Shown in pieces: positions 1 to 10,985 of a DNA stretch of 64,000 nt. The notes below the pieces were generated by a model. It ran no database searches and was not told the DNA's origin. It saw only the letters and a program-made list of their open reading frames with translations. The translations under genes and the position numbers were made by a program. How positions within the stretch are numbered: position 1 is the first letter of the stretch; every line of letters starts with the position of its first letter. Source of the stretch: Tyto alba. Taxonomy: Eukaryota; Chordata; Aves; Strigiformes; Tytonidae. Location: positions 10,529,989 through 10,593,988 of the forward strand of contig NW_024881322.1 of the NCBI RefSeq assembly GCF_018691265.1, given 5' to 3'.

Positions 1-2136
1 TGGTACTTAAGAGTCTCTCTGTTGACAGCAGTGGGGACTGGATATTTCCTGGAGAGTATCTATTATTTTTCTTTAATTACTGATTTGGGCTTTTACATTA
101 CAAAATGTATATCTGTTTTAGATAACAGATGTATGCTTTTGTGGCTGACACTAGTGATGACTCTTCTCTTGTCTTATTTGTATGATATCTTCCAGGAGTT
201 TTGTGTTTATAATGTTTTCAAAATAGCAGTCTGCATACACATCCTGCACTAATTCTCTAAACTGTCTTTTCACCAATTCCTGCTAGTAATGGAGAAGGTG
301 AAGGAGTTAAAAAAAAAGTAAATATATTCTTTAGCTGTAGCATATGTTAAATAAGCAGCAAGATACTATTTATTAAGTTGTGAAGGAAGAAAAATCCTTA
401 TAGACTAAATCAGATGTTTTATGATATCTCCCTTGGCAACATCTTTCATTGGATGTTCTCAGGGACAGGGTAGTAGATGGTACAGTGTTTCTGTTAAATT
501 ATGGTGGTGCTGTGTAGTATGGTAGTTTCATTTGTTTATGAGAAGTGGGAAGGTATTGTGTCTGATACCTTTTCAAGACTATAATAATAACTTTCAAGGA
601 GCTTTTCTTCCTACTCTGGGAAGTATAAGTTAAGCAATTCTAAGAGAACTTTGGTTCTTTTCCCAAAGGTGTATTTATGGAATGATAACTCAAGCTTTTT
701 CTCATACTGATTTTTTTTCTTAGGAGCCATCCACATGCATCTGTGACTCTTCCATGCTGATGGAAAATACAAAGCTGTGAAGCTGCTTTTGTGATTTCAG
801 TTAATCCTTATCTTCACGGTTCCCCTTTAATCAACACACTTCACAGCTTAATTGACTGTATACACTTTTTCAGTGTAGTTTAGCAATTGTTTAGTTTTTC
901 TCCCCTGTTGTCTTCCCTGGGGACTCTTTCCCCTTGCTTTCATGAGAATGGACAATGAGATGAAATTCCGTTAAAATTCAACTTGGGGAAAAACAACAAC
1001 TTGTTGGATACAGAAAAGTCTCCCAGGGGAAGTGTCAGATGCTTCATTGCATGTTTTTCTTATAATTTGATTGGATGCGATTTTAAAGAAATCCTGCAGG
1101 GAAAAAAATACAGTCCTGAGAAGGGACATGACCTAGAACAGCTTTTGAATCTCAGAATTTTTAGTTAACTAATCAAATCCAAAAAGCACTTGAGTTGTCC
1201 ATTTTATAATGCTTTGTCCATGAGTTCCATGTTCTAGCAAATAATATTGATGTTAAAATATCAGTGGTATTAGCATTGAATTCATAGCTTGTAGAAATGA
1301 ATGAGGATATTTTACAATTTCAGAGCTGATGCTCTGACTATGTATTTCACAATCAGAAATGTCAGAAGCATTTCAGAATTAGTAGAACATTTTAATAACT
1401 ATATGAACCAGAATATTATTTTGGGTGAGTGCTAGTATTTTGTGTGAACTTTCTGAATTACCAAAAAGTGTGGGGTACAGTCATATTTCTGTTTCAATTT
1501 GTGACTGTTCTGCTGCAAGAATGATGTATGAAAGTAGAGACAACTTGGCTCTTAAAGGAGAATTGCACTTTCAATTTAACTTATTTTTAATATATATTGG
1601 AATAAGACTTGCTGTGGAGTTCAAGAATTTGTGAAACAAACCAGTCAAATCTTTACTGTATGCCCAAGTAGTATCTATATGATATGTCTTACCTCTGCTT
1701 TAGAGGCCCTGAGTCAGGAAGACTTTCCCTTTTCCCTTTTTAAGTGCTTTCCTGAGTTAAGGCTATGTGTAACCTAATAGTCTAAAAACATTATGTAGTC
1801 TTTGAGTATTAGTAATAACTTCTCCTCTGTTAATTTAAGTCTATTTTGGATAGGAAACTGTGGAAAAATAGCTTCTGACTTGCAATATTATATTTTGTAA
1901 TTATCTTATTTTTAATATAGTCATTTAGGAATAAAGTTTGAAGTGACAAAAATAATATTTTATTGGCAATGAATCTGACAGTTTGGAGGTTGTGTTACGA
2001 GTTGCCTTTTTCACCTTCAAGAACCTGTCTACAGCCTTATTCATAGTGCAGAAGATAGAGCGTTTGCTTGTAATTAATATAAAAGTAATTATTTTTTCAA
2101 AGATTTTGGTTTTCTATCAAGTTCTCTGCGTCCCAG
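1..2136. other. AT-rich non-coding stretch, nothing recognised
   Basis: Unique AT-rich sequence with stops in all frames at the density expected for its composition. The longest open frames (for example 22-252, 76 codons) have no domain-like composition. I see no repeat family, RNA gene or CpG cluster. Confidence 0.6.
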
Positions 2137-2183
2137 ACAGACTAAACATGGACTGTGCTGCGAACTGTCACCGCATTGCATCT
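2137..2183 (+). other. candidate spliced exon A (47 nt)
   Basis: A strong acceptor (long pyrimidine-rich run ending gttctctgcgtcccag) precedes 47 nt that end at a near-consensus donor, gtaagtac. An ATG at 2148-2150 has a good Kozak context (A at -3, G at +4). Read from that ATG the exon gives MDCAANCHRIAS and ends on a codon boundary (phase 0). The same frame stays open from 1983 to 2492 (169 codons), so it could also be part of an unspliced open frame. I recognise no protein family. The next candidate exon (8383) accepts phase 0. Splice-like sites of this quality occur by chance in large introns, so this is a hypothesis. It could equally be a non-coding exon. Confidence 0.25.
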
Positions 2184-4886
2184 GTAAGTACAGACACTGC
2201 TGTGGCAGCGCTGAGGGACTGGCTTGTTGGTGTTGCTAATAGACATGTGGCGTTAGGCCCTCCTTCAGGTTGGGGGCTGAAAAAGCTTCCAGGTGCTTCT
2301 CAGGGTTTTTGCCTCTTTCTTCCTCTCTCCTACTTAGATATTCCTCCTTTTCTCCTGTTGCTTCCAGTGTTCTTGCTCTGCCTCCATGCTACTCTAAGGG
2401 GTCCGGGTCCCCAGTCCTTATGGAGTAAGTTGCTTGAAGCAATGAGAACACATATGATTTTGGAAAGCTCAGCCTCAAGCATTGCTTGCTGATGTTGAAA
2501 GTTAATAAGATTAGAGAGGTCTCACACAGGAAAACAGTGAAAAGCCCTTATTGGTCTCAAAGATGTCCCCTCACTACTGACTTTTCTCAATCTTTTCCCA
2601 CTGCATGACATTCAGACTCAGACCTGATCTTTATGCTCTGTAAGACAGTTTCTAACACCTCAACCAAATTCAAACTCTAGAGTTGAGGAGTTTTGCTGTT
2701 CTGACTTCCTTTCCTGAGATTTTTCAAATGATTATTGGCTCCTTGGGTGCCGGAGTCATCTTCCCCTTATGCTTGCATTTCTTGGTTGGTTCCTTTGTCT
2801 ACAGGAGGTCTGAGGAGGCTCAAAGCTGGGGAAGATTAAAGTCTCACAGAGAGCAAGTTCTTGCTTATTTGTTAGGGAGAAGAAATATCCCTCCTTGTCC
2901 TTCATTTAATCTGTGTGATTTAGACTTTCATACAGCCTTATATTCCACCGAAAGTAAAACAAGCTGTAGTGTTTCTAACTCTTTAGATACTAACAATGAA
3001 GAAAGTCAAAATATACCAGCAAGAAAAACAAACCAAAAACCCCAAAAAGTTAAGTGCGGAAAGTGAATTTGTACTGCAGACCTCAATAGAAAATATCCAC
3101 TTACAGGAGATTTGCTAGGTCTCGGGCAACAGAAAGGAAGAACCTGTTTTTCCTGCAACCTTTTGCAAATCAGCTGAGTAGGAATCCTTTCATGTTTCTT
3201 ACAGCTGTTGGTTGCCAGAGATCCTGACCAGGTTCTAGTTATTCCAGGGTTATTTCATTACTCTCTGGTATTGACTATTCCAAAATTTTTAGAAACCAGA
3301 GACCCTGACTCTCTGTTATCTTAAATCATAAACATAGTTGGTTGCAGTTTTTACACACTCTCGTATTTTCATGCCCTAACTGTAAGACTTCTCAGACTTT
3401 TGAGGCACCAAGATCCAACCATATAGACTTACGTCATCAATGTGTGTCACTAGGAAATTTAATTGCTGGGTCTGCACTTAAAATCACAGTCAAGGCTTTC
3501 AACTACAGTAGTGACAAAAGTGGTCACTGCAGTATAGCTGGGGTCTATGTGAGGATGTGCCTCTCCCAGAGATCAGCTGAAGAGTCCAATTAAGCATTTT
3601 GAGCATCCTTGAAAGCCAGTGTTACTAGTTTTGTGAATGTTAGGAGTTTCTGAACGTTAAGTCCAGGCTTTTAGTGACTGCCTGTGACTGACAAACTTAG
3701 TAGTAACTCTCTCCAGTGGTAAACTTTCCATTGTTTAAAGGTAGAGTGGTCCTTGCATGTCCCCTTACCATTTGTCCACCAAGGTCAACCTCTTCACTTT
3801 CAGGTATGTATTATGTTTCATTGATCCTAGACCTCATCTCCCTATTTTCTATCGCCTATTATCTGCCTACTGTCATCTACCTCTCTTCTCCCCTTGGATG
3901 ACTCTCATTACTGAAAAATGGTGAAATCTTCACATATGAATATGTTTTTCTTCAGGAAACTCTGGCCTTAGAAATGGGACATAGGGATGGGAACAGCACA
4001 GGTAAATGAGCAAAATATTTTGAAAGTGTTCAGGCATCTGTAAGTGTACAAAAGATACTAGTGTTTCACATTGCATAGTGCATATCTACCTTAAAATGAA
4101 CAATGGGAATTTGGTCCTTGCTTGTATCTTTAGCAACCTAATATTTAAAAATGTGTGTCCAAGAGACTTGTGATTGAAACTTGGCAGTACAGCAAGGACT
4201 CTGTTTCCTCTGAGACACAGACACTTTGGTTTCTTTTATTCAGGGTCCCTTCTTCTTCACTGAATATTGTTCAGCCATTCTGTGGGATAGCTGAACTGAG
4301 AACCCATTAAATCTGCCATCTGCGTTCTGACTGGCATTAGAGGTGGATTTCCCATATCTGTTACTGCAATTTTTGGCTGTGGGGTGAAAGAGGGTTAGTG
4401 GGATATTACCCTCTGAGCTGGGGCCTTTTGGGTTATGGTCCTACAGTGAAAGTGAAATTTCTGAGTTGGCTGCTTGCTTTTCTGCAGGTATCCGGATTTG
4501 GGGCAGTATTCAGTCTGCTTGAGAATATAGTAGATTTGCTGTGCTTATAAACTGATCTTCCCAAACACAAGTATCAGCCTGAAATCTTTCTCCTACCATT
4601 TCTTCTGTTGCCTAGATTTCTCTTAATTTAAGCAACGTATGGAAAATGTTTTTTAAGTTGCTGGGCATGCATTTTTCTGTCCTCTCTGAGTCCACTTGTA
4701 CAATTCTTTACTGTTGATGTTCTTGTCCTGAAAGGAATATGGGCACTTTAACTGGGCTGACAGTGTATATTGGCACTGTTCGTTCTACAATGTGGTTTAT
4801 TTGCAACTAGGCTGAAGGTGTAATTTTCTAAATTAAAATACATTATAGACTTCAGCAGAAAAGAGGTTGTTCCTTCGCTCCTGCCT
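2184..4886. other. unique non-coding stretch
   Basis: No repeat family or RNA gene recognised. An open frame of 127 codons at 2683-3066 (+) has a hydrophobic start and a Lys/Gln/Asn-rich end but no splice context and no family resemblance; I treat it as chance. Confidence 0.5.
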
Positions 4887-4895
4887 CCCCCCCCC
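4887..4895. repeat. C9 homopolymer
   Basis: Nine consecutive C within a C-rich 25-bp patch. Simple low-complexity tract. Confidence 0.8.
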
Positions 4896-4899
4896 ACAC

Positions 4900-7800
4900 C
4901 CCGCCCTAAATAAAGGCAAACTATATATTGGATGTTATATTTCAATATTCTTTCCAATAAATTGGGAAACAATTGTGTGGCTGAGTATTTTGAGATTTTT
5001 TTTTTTTTCTTCTGACAATTTAACTATCTGGGAAATGCTCATTTTAAAAGGTTTTCAATTTTATTAAGTATTGTATGTACTTTCATTTACACTTAGAGGA
5101 GCCATTCTGATGCTGCAGTCCTTTGAATGCTTACAGATATGTTTTTCTTTGCTACTATATGTAATCCCCTTAAAACCAACACAATTATTTGCAAAACTGG
5201 AGCTAAGATTTAAACACCTTTTTTGTCCCTGTACTGCATTAATCATGTCTGCTACTATGTTAGAGCAATCATGACAAGCGGAGCTAGCTTCATGGAAGCT
5301 TAATGCACACAGAAGTGAATTCTCCCATCATTAATTCTTATTGTGTAAAATTTAAATTTGTTCAGAAAAAGATCTGCTTTGTGGAAACGAGCATTCTGTT
5401 TGAAACTGAGTGGGTTGCAAAAAGTGGCTTTTTCAAGGGACACTGTTTCTTAGTAGCTTGTGCATTTTTGAGTTGTGTTATTAAAAATGGTATTTTCCTG
5501 CACGCTTGGGGTATCAGCTGAAGCAACGTAAATAAAAATGCATCTGATATCCTGATGGTGTTTTCGAAGAAGCTACCTTCTCTGGGTGTGAGCATGCGTG
5601 ATAAAGTGGCTGCCAGTGAGAATCAGTACAGGCTCTCATTTATTACATATTGAGACCACAAACGCCTCACTGCTCTTGGAATAACTGTAGACTCTTAGAA
5701 ATTAATGGCTTTTATGATAATCACACAAAATTATTGCACTGCATTTTAACGGTATGTATAGGCAGCTATTTAAATCTGATCTAATGCTTTGCTGTTAGGA
5801 GTGGGGTTCAGCTGTGTTTCCCATGACACTAGCAGTTGAAGTCAGAGTCTAGCGATATTTTTTTTAAAAATGGGCCATTAAAGTTGTCACTGCTACATGC
5901 TATTTCTTTGGAAAAGAAAAGATGACCCCTTGTATCATCCAATTTGCCGATTCATTCTGTGCCTTGAGTTATAAACAGATGTTGCATTCATGCAGAATTT
6001 GATCTTTTGAAATTAGAGCTGTTTTGATAATTGTAGCAAATGGCAAAACAGAACAAGTAAAGCTAATAACCGTAAACTGTCACTGGAAATGTATTTTTTT
6101 TTCTTAATTCAGAAACTGAAACAGAGAGCTGGAACCATGTAAAAATTCAGAGAAATTCAGGATTATTCGTGTAGTAAGTGTTTCAGCAATCCAAGCAGTG
6201 ACAATACTTGATCTAGTGAGAACACCAAGCCATGCAGCACATTGCTGGGGATAAGCAGGTGCTGCAACAGTCAGCTTCCAAAAGTGTTTGAGATTTGCTG
6301 TGTTGGGTAAGGGCTGCAGGACTGAATAAGGGACGCTCTTTCTGATCACTGGAAAAATGTGATGCATCATAAAGAAAAGATTATTCCTGCACTGTCATTG
6401 CTCTATTGTTAAAGCTTTCTAGATTTCAGTGACAACCGCTATATTGTAAGAAGGCATTTCTCGTGAAGAATTTCAGTGTAAAACATTTTAGATAGTGTTT
6501 AATGTCAAGGATTTCAGCAATGAAGACAATTTTTCTAGAAAATTAAAGTAAATGGATGTTAACTGTCATGGTAAGTTGTCAAGAAAAACCTTATTGGTGG
6601 ATTTTCAAAAAGAGTGCAATTTTGTGATCCTAAGCATTTGCAACTACCCAGCTTGCAATGTTGACAGTTTTAATGACTTTGTAATGCTTCAGCCTATGAA
6701 CTTTTTTAACAGGCTCAGAAGAAACCCGTGTGCCTAGTGTAAGGATGGAACTAAATGGGTCAAAAAAATTTTATTCATTTCAGCGTGGCTGGAAGCATAC
6801 TGGCCAAAATAATGTTCATGGAGTGACTGATGGATGAAAGATATATTATTGACCAGTATTTCAAATGGAAGTGTAATGATGTGTCTTTAAAAATATGAAC
6901 ATGTTGGCTGTTTGGCTAAAGGCCAGCATGTGTTGGGGTAGGGTATTATTTCTATGTACTTTAAATAAAAAAAGAGGGAGAGACACAATGTAAAGTAGCC
7001 CCTCACCATTTGAAAGAATAAAAATAATGAAAGAAAAATGTGGAAGAAAAAAAAAAAACAAACCACAAAACACCCAAGAAGAGAAAACGCTGAAGAAAAT
7101 TGTAACTTTTTCCAAAATGTTTTATTCTCTTAAGTAAATCAATGCTGTGGACAAGTCTAACAGCGCTTTGAGTGAAATAAAAACCATCTTCCCTTCCTGG
7201 TGTGTAACATTCCCATGATGGTTCACCAGTTATTTCTGTGTCTGGGAATAACTAATTCCAGACAGATGCTATAGGAACCACTGTCTTTATCCCACCTGGA
7301 TCGTAATTACCTAACAGGACAGGAAGAGATTCCCTTAAAAGAAATGTAAATAACTCTGAACAAATATTTAGCCACACAAGATTTTTGTGGAAGTTTATTT
7401 TTAAATGTTTTCATAACTCAAGCAGTTAATGTTCAAGGGACAAATAGTCAGAGCTGGATGTTAGAATGTGACAGTAATAAACCCCTCCTGACAGATGAAG
7501 CCTCACATAAATTAATGGCAAATGACTGGTAAGGTTGCAAAATTAGAATATTCTAAAACCTGTGTTTAGATACACATTTCACCTGGGGAAAGGTTGCAGG
7601 AAATAAGAGGAAAACTTGAACAAAGATATGCAGATAAGACCCTTAATGACCAGGAAAATGAATTGGTTGTCTAATTGCCAGAATGAACATCTGAATGTGA
7701 TGGTCACTGAAAATGATCCTATGTTTCTATTACGATTAAATATTTCTTCTATTTATTTTAAGATCTGATGGTGGGATCTTAAAATCCACCAATAATGGGT

Positions 7801-8382
7801 TTAGATTATCTCTTTCTGTGAAATATTTGTATGATTTATGTTTGTGCAGTAATTAGCTTTGAAAATTCCACCCTCCATTTAAAATATTTTCTGCTGGTTG
7901 TTAATCCAGTTTTTAAGGAAAACAGAAACAGATTTCTGTGACATTAAACTTGGCTCCTATGCACTTGCCATCAGCAGAAATTCCTTCATGAACATCTTCC
8001 AAAATGTATATTTTGAAATTAAAAGATCTACTGATGTTTCTGAGGACATTCCTGTGTGTTTCAATGGATCTGAGCTGGTGTATGCCGATGGAGACTTTTG
8101 CCCCTTAGTTACATGTAACTATTGCTCAGGGCTTTTCATGTTAGCAGCTTCTGTGGGGAGTGCACGTGTGTTTTAATTATATAAATGCTGTATTCTGTGC
8201 TGGCTCTTGTGTAACATTAGTTCTTGGGGCTATCTGCCGGCATTAGTACTTTTCCATGTAGCAGTAAAAAGAATACATTATTCAAAATGTGCTATCAAAA
8301 ATACTGTAATCAGATCGTTGTTTTAATGAATTGGTGATGGGACTGCTGTGAATTATACCAACAACTAAACAGCCTTTACCAG
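4900..8382. other. AT-rich unique stretch with scattered A/T tracts
   Basis: Contains a T-run near 4996-5008 and an A-rich patch near 7021-7090 with a run of A at 7047-7058. The part around 5690-5800 is rich in ATTA/TAAT cores and mixed-complexity AT sequence, as in many conserved non-coding elements. Conservation cannot be judged from one sequence. No gene is supported. Confidence 0.5.
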
Positions 8383-8474
8383 GAGGATACTTTGGACGAA
8401 CTCTTGGACAGAGCCTGTATGAGGGGTTCTGGGAAGAAAACAGACAAAGACTTCAGCAGCTTCATTCTAGCAAG
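8383..8474 (+). other. candidate coding exon B (92 nt)
   Basis: An acceptor (cagcctttaccag, with a branch-point-like actaaac about 15 bases upstream) and a donor (AAG, then gtaaat) bound 92 nt. The frame that starts in phase 0 is open throughout and the intron adds a stop immediately after the donor. It begins EDTLDELLDRACMRGSGKK and ends DFSSFILA plus two bases (phase 2 out). The composition is plausible for a soluble charged segment, with an acidic N-terminal half and a basic GKK patch. I cannot name a protein. Candidate exon A ends in phase 0 and candidate exon C (39028) accepts phase 2, so A-B-C join in frame. The pyrimidine tract is short, which weakens the call. Confidence 0.3.
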
Positions 8475-9180
8475 GTAAATCACCAGGAACCTGGATTTGC
8501 TGTCATTCGATTTGTTTTCAATGCCAAATGGACTGATAGAGGAAGGGTGAGGGTGGGACAGCTTTGGTTTTTAAGTGGAAGCCTCCTTATTAGCAGGCTA
8601 CAATGGTTTGGATTCTGGGGAAATTTTTTTTCTGCCAGTCCAAACTGCACTTTGTGAGTCTCGAACTAGAAGCTTTTTGGTTCATGTAAGCATACATATT
8701 TGCTATTTGGAATAGGACAGTTCTGCAGGGGCTGAAAAAATCGTTAGTGATTTTCATTGGTATATTAGCTATCATACTTCGTTATTTAACTGGTTTTCAG
8801 CTGTGGTCTTCTTTGATGAAAAATACCACTTGCAGAACAGGATCTATATTTAAGCCCATATAACCATACATATCTAGATTTTCAAGGTGGCACTTACTTC
8901 AGATATGCTTCTTTGGAAAGAGATCCTTTGCATTGCTGAGGTGTGTGGAAATTTTTTGTTAAAATGAAGCTTTTCTACATCCGTGTTAGCTAGTAATAAT
9001 AACAGGGATGCTTCTGGGGGTCCTCAGAGGCCTTAATGCACTTTAGCTCTTGTATATTTATTAGGCATTAGTGCCTTGATGCCTCAGGCTTTGCAACAGG
9101 CCTTCTATAAAAGCACAGCAAGCTGGATTCTGGGGGAGGGATGGTGGAGCAGGGGGGTGCAGGAGAGGTGGGATTCAGCC
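8475..9180. other. unique non-coding stretch
   Basis: No repeat or gene recognised. G+C rises toward 9.1 kb as the following GC-rich block begins. Confidence 0.5.
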
Positions 9181-9445
9181 TGCCCTGCCAGCTGAGCTGA
9201 TGCTGGGCTGGCTCTGCTGCGGGGAAGAGGGCTGGTGCAGGAGTGCGGAGGTCAGGGGCTGCTGCCGTCCTGCTGAGGAGCAAGAGAGGCTTCACGAGCG
9301 CGGAGCAGCAGCGACGTTTGGTTATAGCGAAGCCCTGCCTGACGTCCGTCTGTCCTCCCACTCCTGCAGCCGTGGTCCCCAGCGGCCTTGGGTCAGGGTC
9401 CTTCCACCTTGCCTTTGCCACGTCCAACTTTGAAGCCTCCGCTAC
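9181..9445. promoter_or_regulatory. small CpG-rich islet
   Basis: G+C is near 60%, and by hand count about 14 CpG fall between 9241 and 9440, close to the number expected from base content. CpG is depleted in the surrounding DNA. Open frames on both strands (for example the - strand frame 9068-9466, 132 codons) follow from low stop density in GC-rich sequence. It could be a weak promoter, an unmethylated enhancer or simply a GC-rich patch. Confidence 0.4.
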
Positions 9446-9489
9446 TAGGAAAGGTGAAAACAGCACTTAGTGCTTGTACGGCGCTTCAT

Positions 9490-9562
9490 GTGTTCAAAGC
9501 TCTTCGCAAACATTAGCTAATTAAGCCTCAGCAAGTCCTTATGAGGCAGGTATTTATTCCAG
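9490..9562 (-). repeat. MIR-type SINE fragment, antisense
   Basis: The + strand reads ttcaaagctcttcgcaaaca, then a ttagctaattaagcctca segment, then ccttatgaggcaggtattta. This is the reverse complement of the 3' part of the MIR (CORE-SINE) consensus: the 'caaagcgctttacaaacatta', 'taatcctcacaac' and 'tatgaggtaggta' blocks are all present in order. MIR copies in birds are very old, so this is an unusually readable one. It is directly followed by an AT-rich block that looks conserved. Confidence 0.8.
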
Positions 9563-9665
9563 CTGAGTGTTTGCATTCACAATTAAGAATATGCTAGACA
9601 TAATCCTGCTGTCAATCAGCCTAATTGACTTAAATATCTAATTGGGTAGATTCCCCCAAGCAATT
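9563..9665. promoter_or_regulatory. AT-rich block with homeobox-like cores, possible conserved element
   Basis: Mixed-complexity AT-rich sequence with several TAATT/CAATTA/AATTG cores (for example cctaattgacttaaatatc and ctaattgggtag). It lies next to the readable MIR fragment. The texture resembles conserved developmental enhancers. This is inference from sequence texture only. Confidence 0.3.
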
Positions 9666-10379
9666 TCACTTTAAAAAAGGTTAGCCCGGGGAGGGGAATG
9701 ATGCAGTGGAGAAAAACAGTAGAGGAAATTCTCTGTCAGGGAAAGGCAAGGGCAGCTGTCGGTGGTGGTTTTAAAAGCAGCCGGGGAGACAGGAGCTGTT
9801 TTATCATTGCTGCAAAGTATCTTCAAAGAGGTTTGAATTAACCTGGTGTTAAAAAGTCAGTCTTTGTGACTGGGTTTGTTTCAACAGGAAAAATGTGAAG
9901 ATAAAATCCCTAGTAGTAGCAAGGAGTTGCAGTAACAGCAAAGAGAGCAGCAAGGGACTGAGGGATGCTGCTCTGTGCATAAGCACGAGTTCAGACTCCC
10001 TCATCTGGACTTTTGTTTTGCTAGAGAATGATGGCTTCCCCTCACATCTTGCAGGAGGTTAGCATGGAACCTGCTTGCTGATGACACCAACATAAGCATT
10101 TCTTACTGTGGTGATGAATGGTAGTTAGTATCTAAAGTGTCAGTAGATGGTACTCAAAAGATGAAATATCTTCTGTCTGGGACACATGAGTGTAAGGGCA
10201 GCTGGAGATTGGATGATAAGCAGCAATTTTTAGTTATAACCACATATAGTAATGCATATTAAAAGCATTATGTGTACGATAGATACAGCGAACAGATATG
10301 ATTATTACTCAGTTTTCTTAGCCAGTCAGGTCCGGGGGTGAGCTCAGACTTCACTGAACAGATCCACCAGACTTGGTGC
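9666..10379. other. unique non-coding stretch
   Basis: No repeat family, RNA gene or exon-like segment recognised. Confidence 0.5.
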
Positions 10380-10600
10380 AGTGAGTGGGGGCCTCGTGTG
10401 CTCAGGTCCCTCCCTTGCGCTTGCCGCAGCGTGGGCCGTACACGGCACGCTCGCGCCATGAGCTGAGGGCCCATGTGCCGCAGGTCCGGGCTGTCTGCCG
10501 TGGCGGGCTGGAGAAGGGGAAGAAGGTCACACATGGGAGGTCTGAGCTGGCAAGTGTGGCCACGGGAAAACCCCAGGCTCAAAGGGGTAGCTAAGAGCTT
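10380..10600. promoter_or_regulatory. CpG-rich islet upstream of a splice donor
   Basis: About 13 CpG lie within 10381-10510 (gcgcttgccgcagcg, cacggcacgctcgcgcc and similar), roughly at expectation for the base content and far above the surrounding DNA. The G+C-rich segment runs to 10600, just before candidate exon 10628-10695 and its gtaaga donor. The arrangement would suit a CpG promoter and first exon on the + strand, but no TATA or initiator can be assigned. Confidence 0.35.
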
Positions 10601-10627
10601 GCTTGTCTGCTGTGGTCTCCCCTAGAC

Positions 10628-10695
10628 AATTTCCGTGACTCTCCAGGGGACGAGAAGGCATTTCACGAGGCCACCGCTCCATCTACTTCCAAGGT
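10628..10695 (+). other. candidate exon (68 nt)
   Basis: The segment lies between a pyrimidine-rich acceptor (ctgctgtggtctcccctag) and a good donor (AAG, then gtaagatg). Two of three frames are open. One gives NFRDSPGDEKAFHEATAPST then SK and ends on a codon boundary; the other gives TISVTLQGTRRHFTRPPLHL. It contains four CpG and continues the CpG-rich islet. The phases do not fit directly after candidate exon B, so it does not belong to the A-B-C chain unless another exon intervenes. It could be a non-coding first exon of a transcript starting in the islet. No protein family is recognised. Confidence 0.25.
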
Positions 10696-10789
10696 AAGAT
10701 GCCTGTGGCATTCCTGATGGCCTGTTCTTTAAAAGCTTGAAGAAAAAGATCCTGAGCTCGAAGAAGATGATCTCATATGATTTTCAAGC

Positions 10790-10985
10790 AATCTGTAATA
10801 GTATTTTACTCTTCTTACTGTCAGAAAGTCTTTCCTAACTTCTCTTTTTCCAAGAGAGTTTCTCTTGCCAAAACCTTAGCTCATCGCTTCTGCTCATGGC
10901 CAGAATGGGCTTCAAGAACAGGCTATTCCCATTCTCCTTTTGCACCTGAAGATTGTTCCCTCCACAGTCAGTTCTCTAGAGATGA
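10790..10985 (-). repeat. old CR1-type LINE 3' UTR fragment, antisense
   Basis: The + strand reads cttcttactgtcagaaagtc, tttcctaacttct, then tagctcatcgcttctgctc, and later agattgttccctccacagtc. This follows the antisense of the CR1/L3 3' untranslated region in the same order ('cactgtcagaaagtttttcctaa', 'aagcccattgcttcttgtcc', 'gactgttatcatgtccccc...cagtcttctct'). It is degraded and has no coding capacity. CR1 is the dominant LINE of birds, which supports the avian assignment. The exact subfamily needs a repeat-library comparison. Confidence 0.65.
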
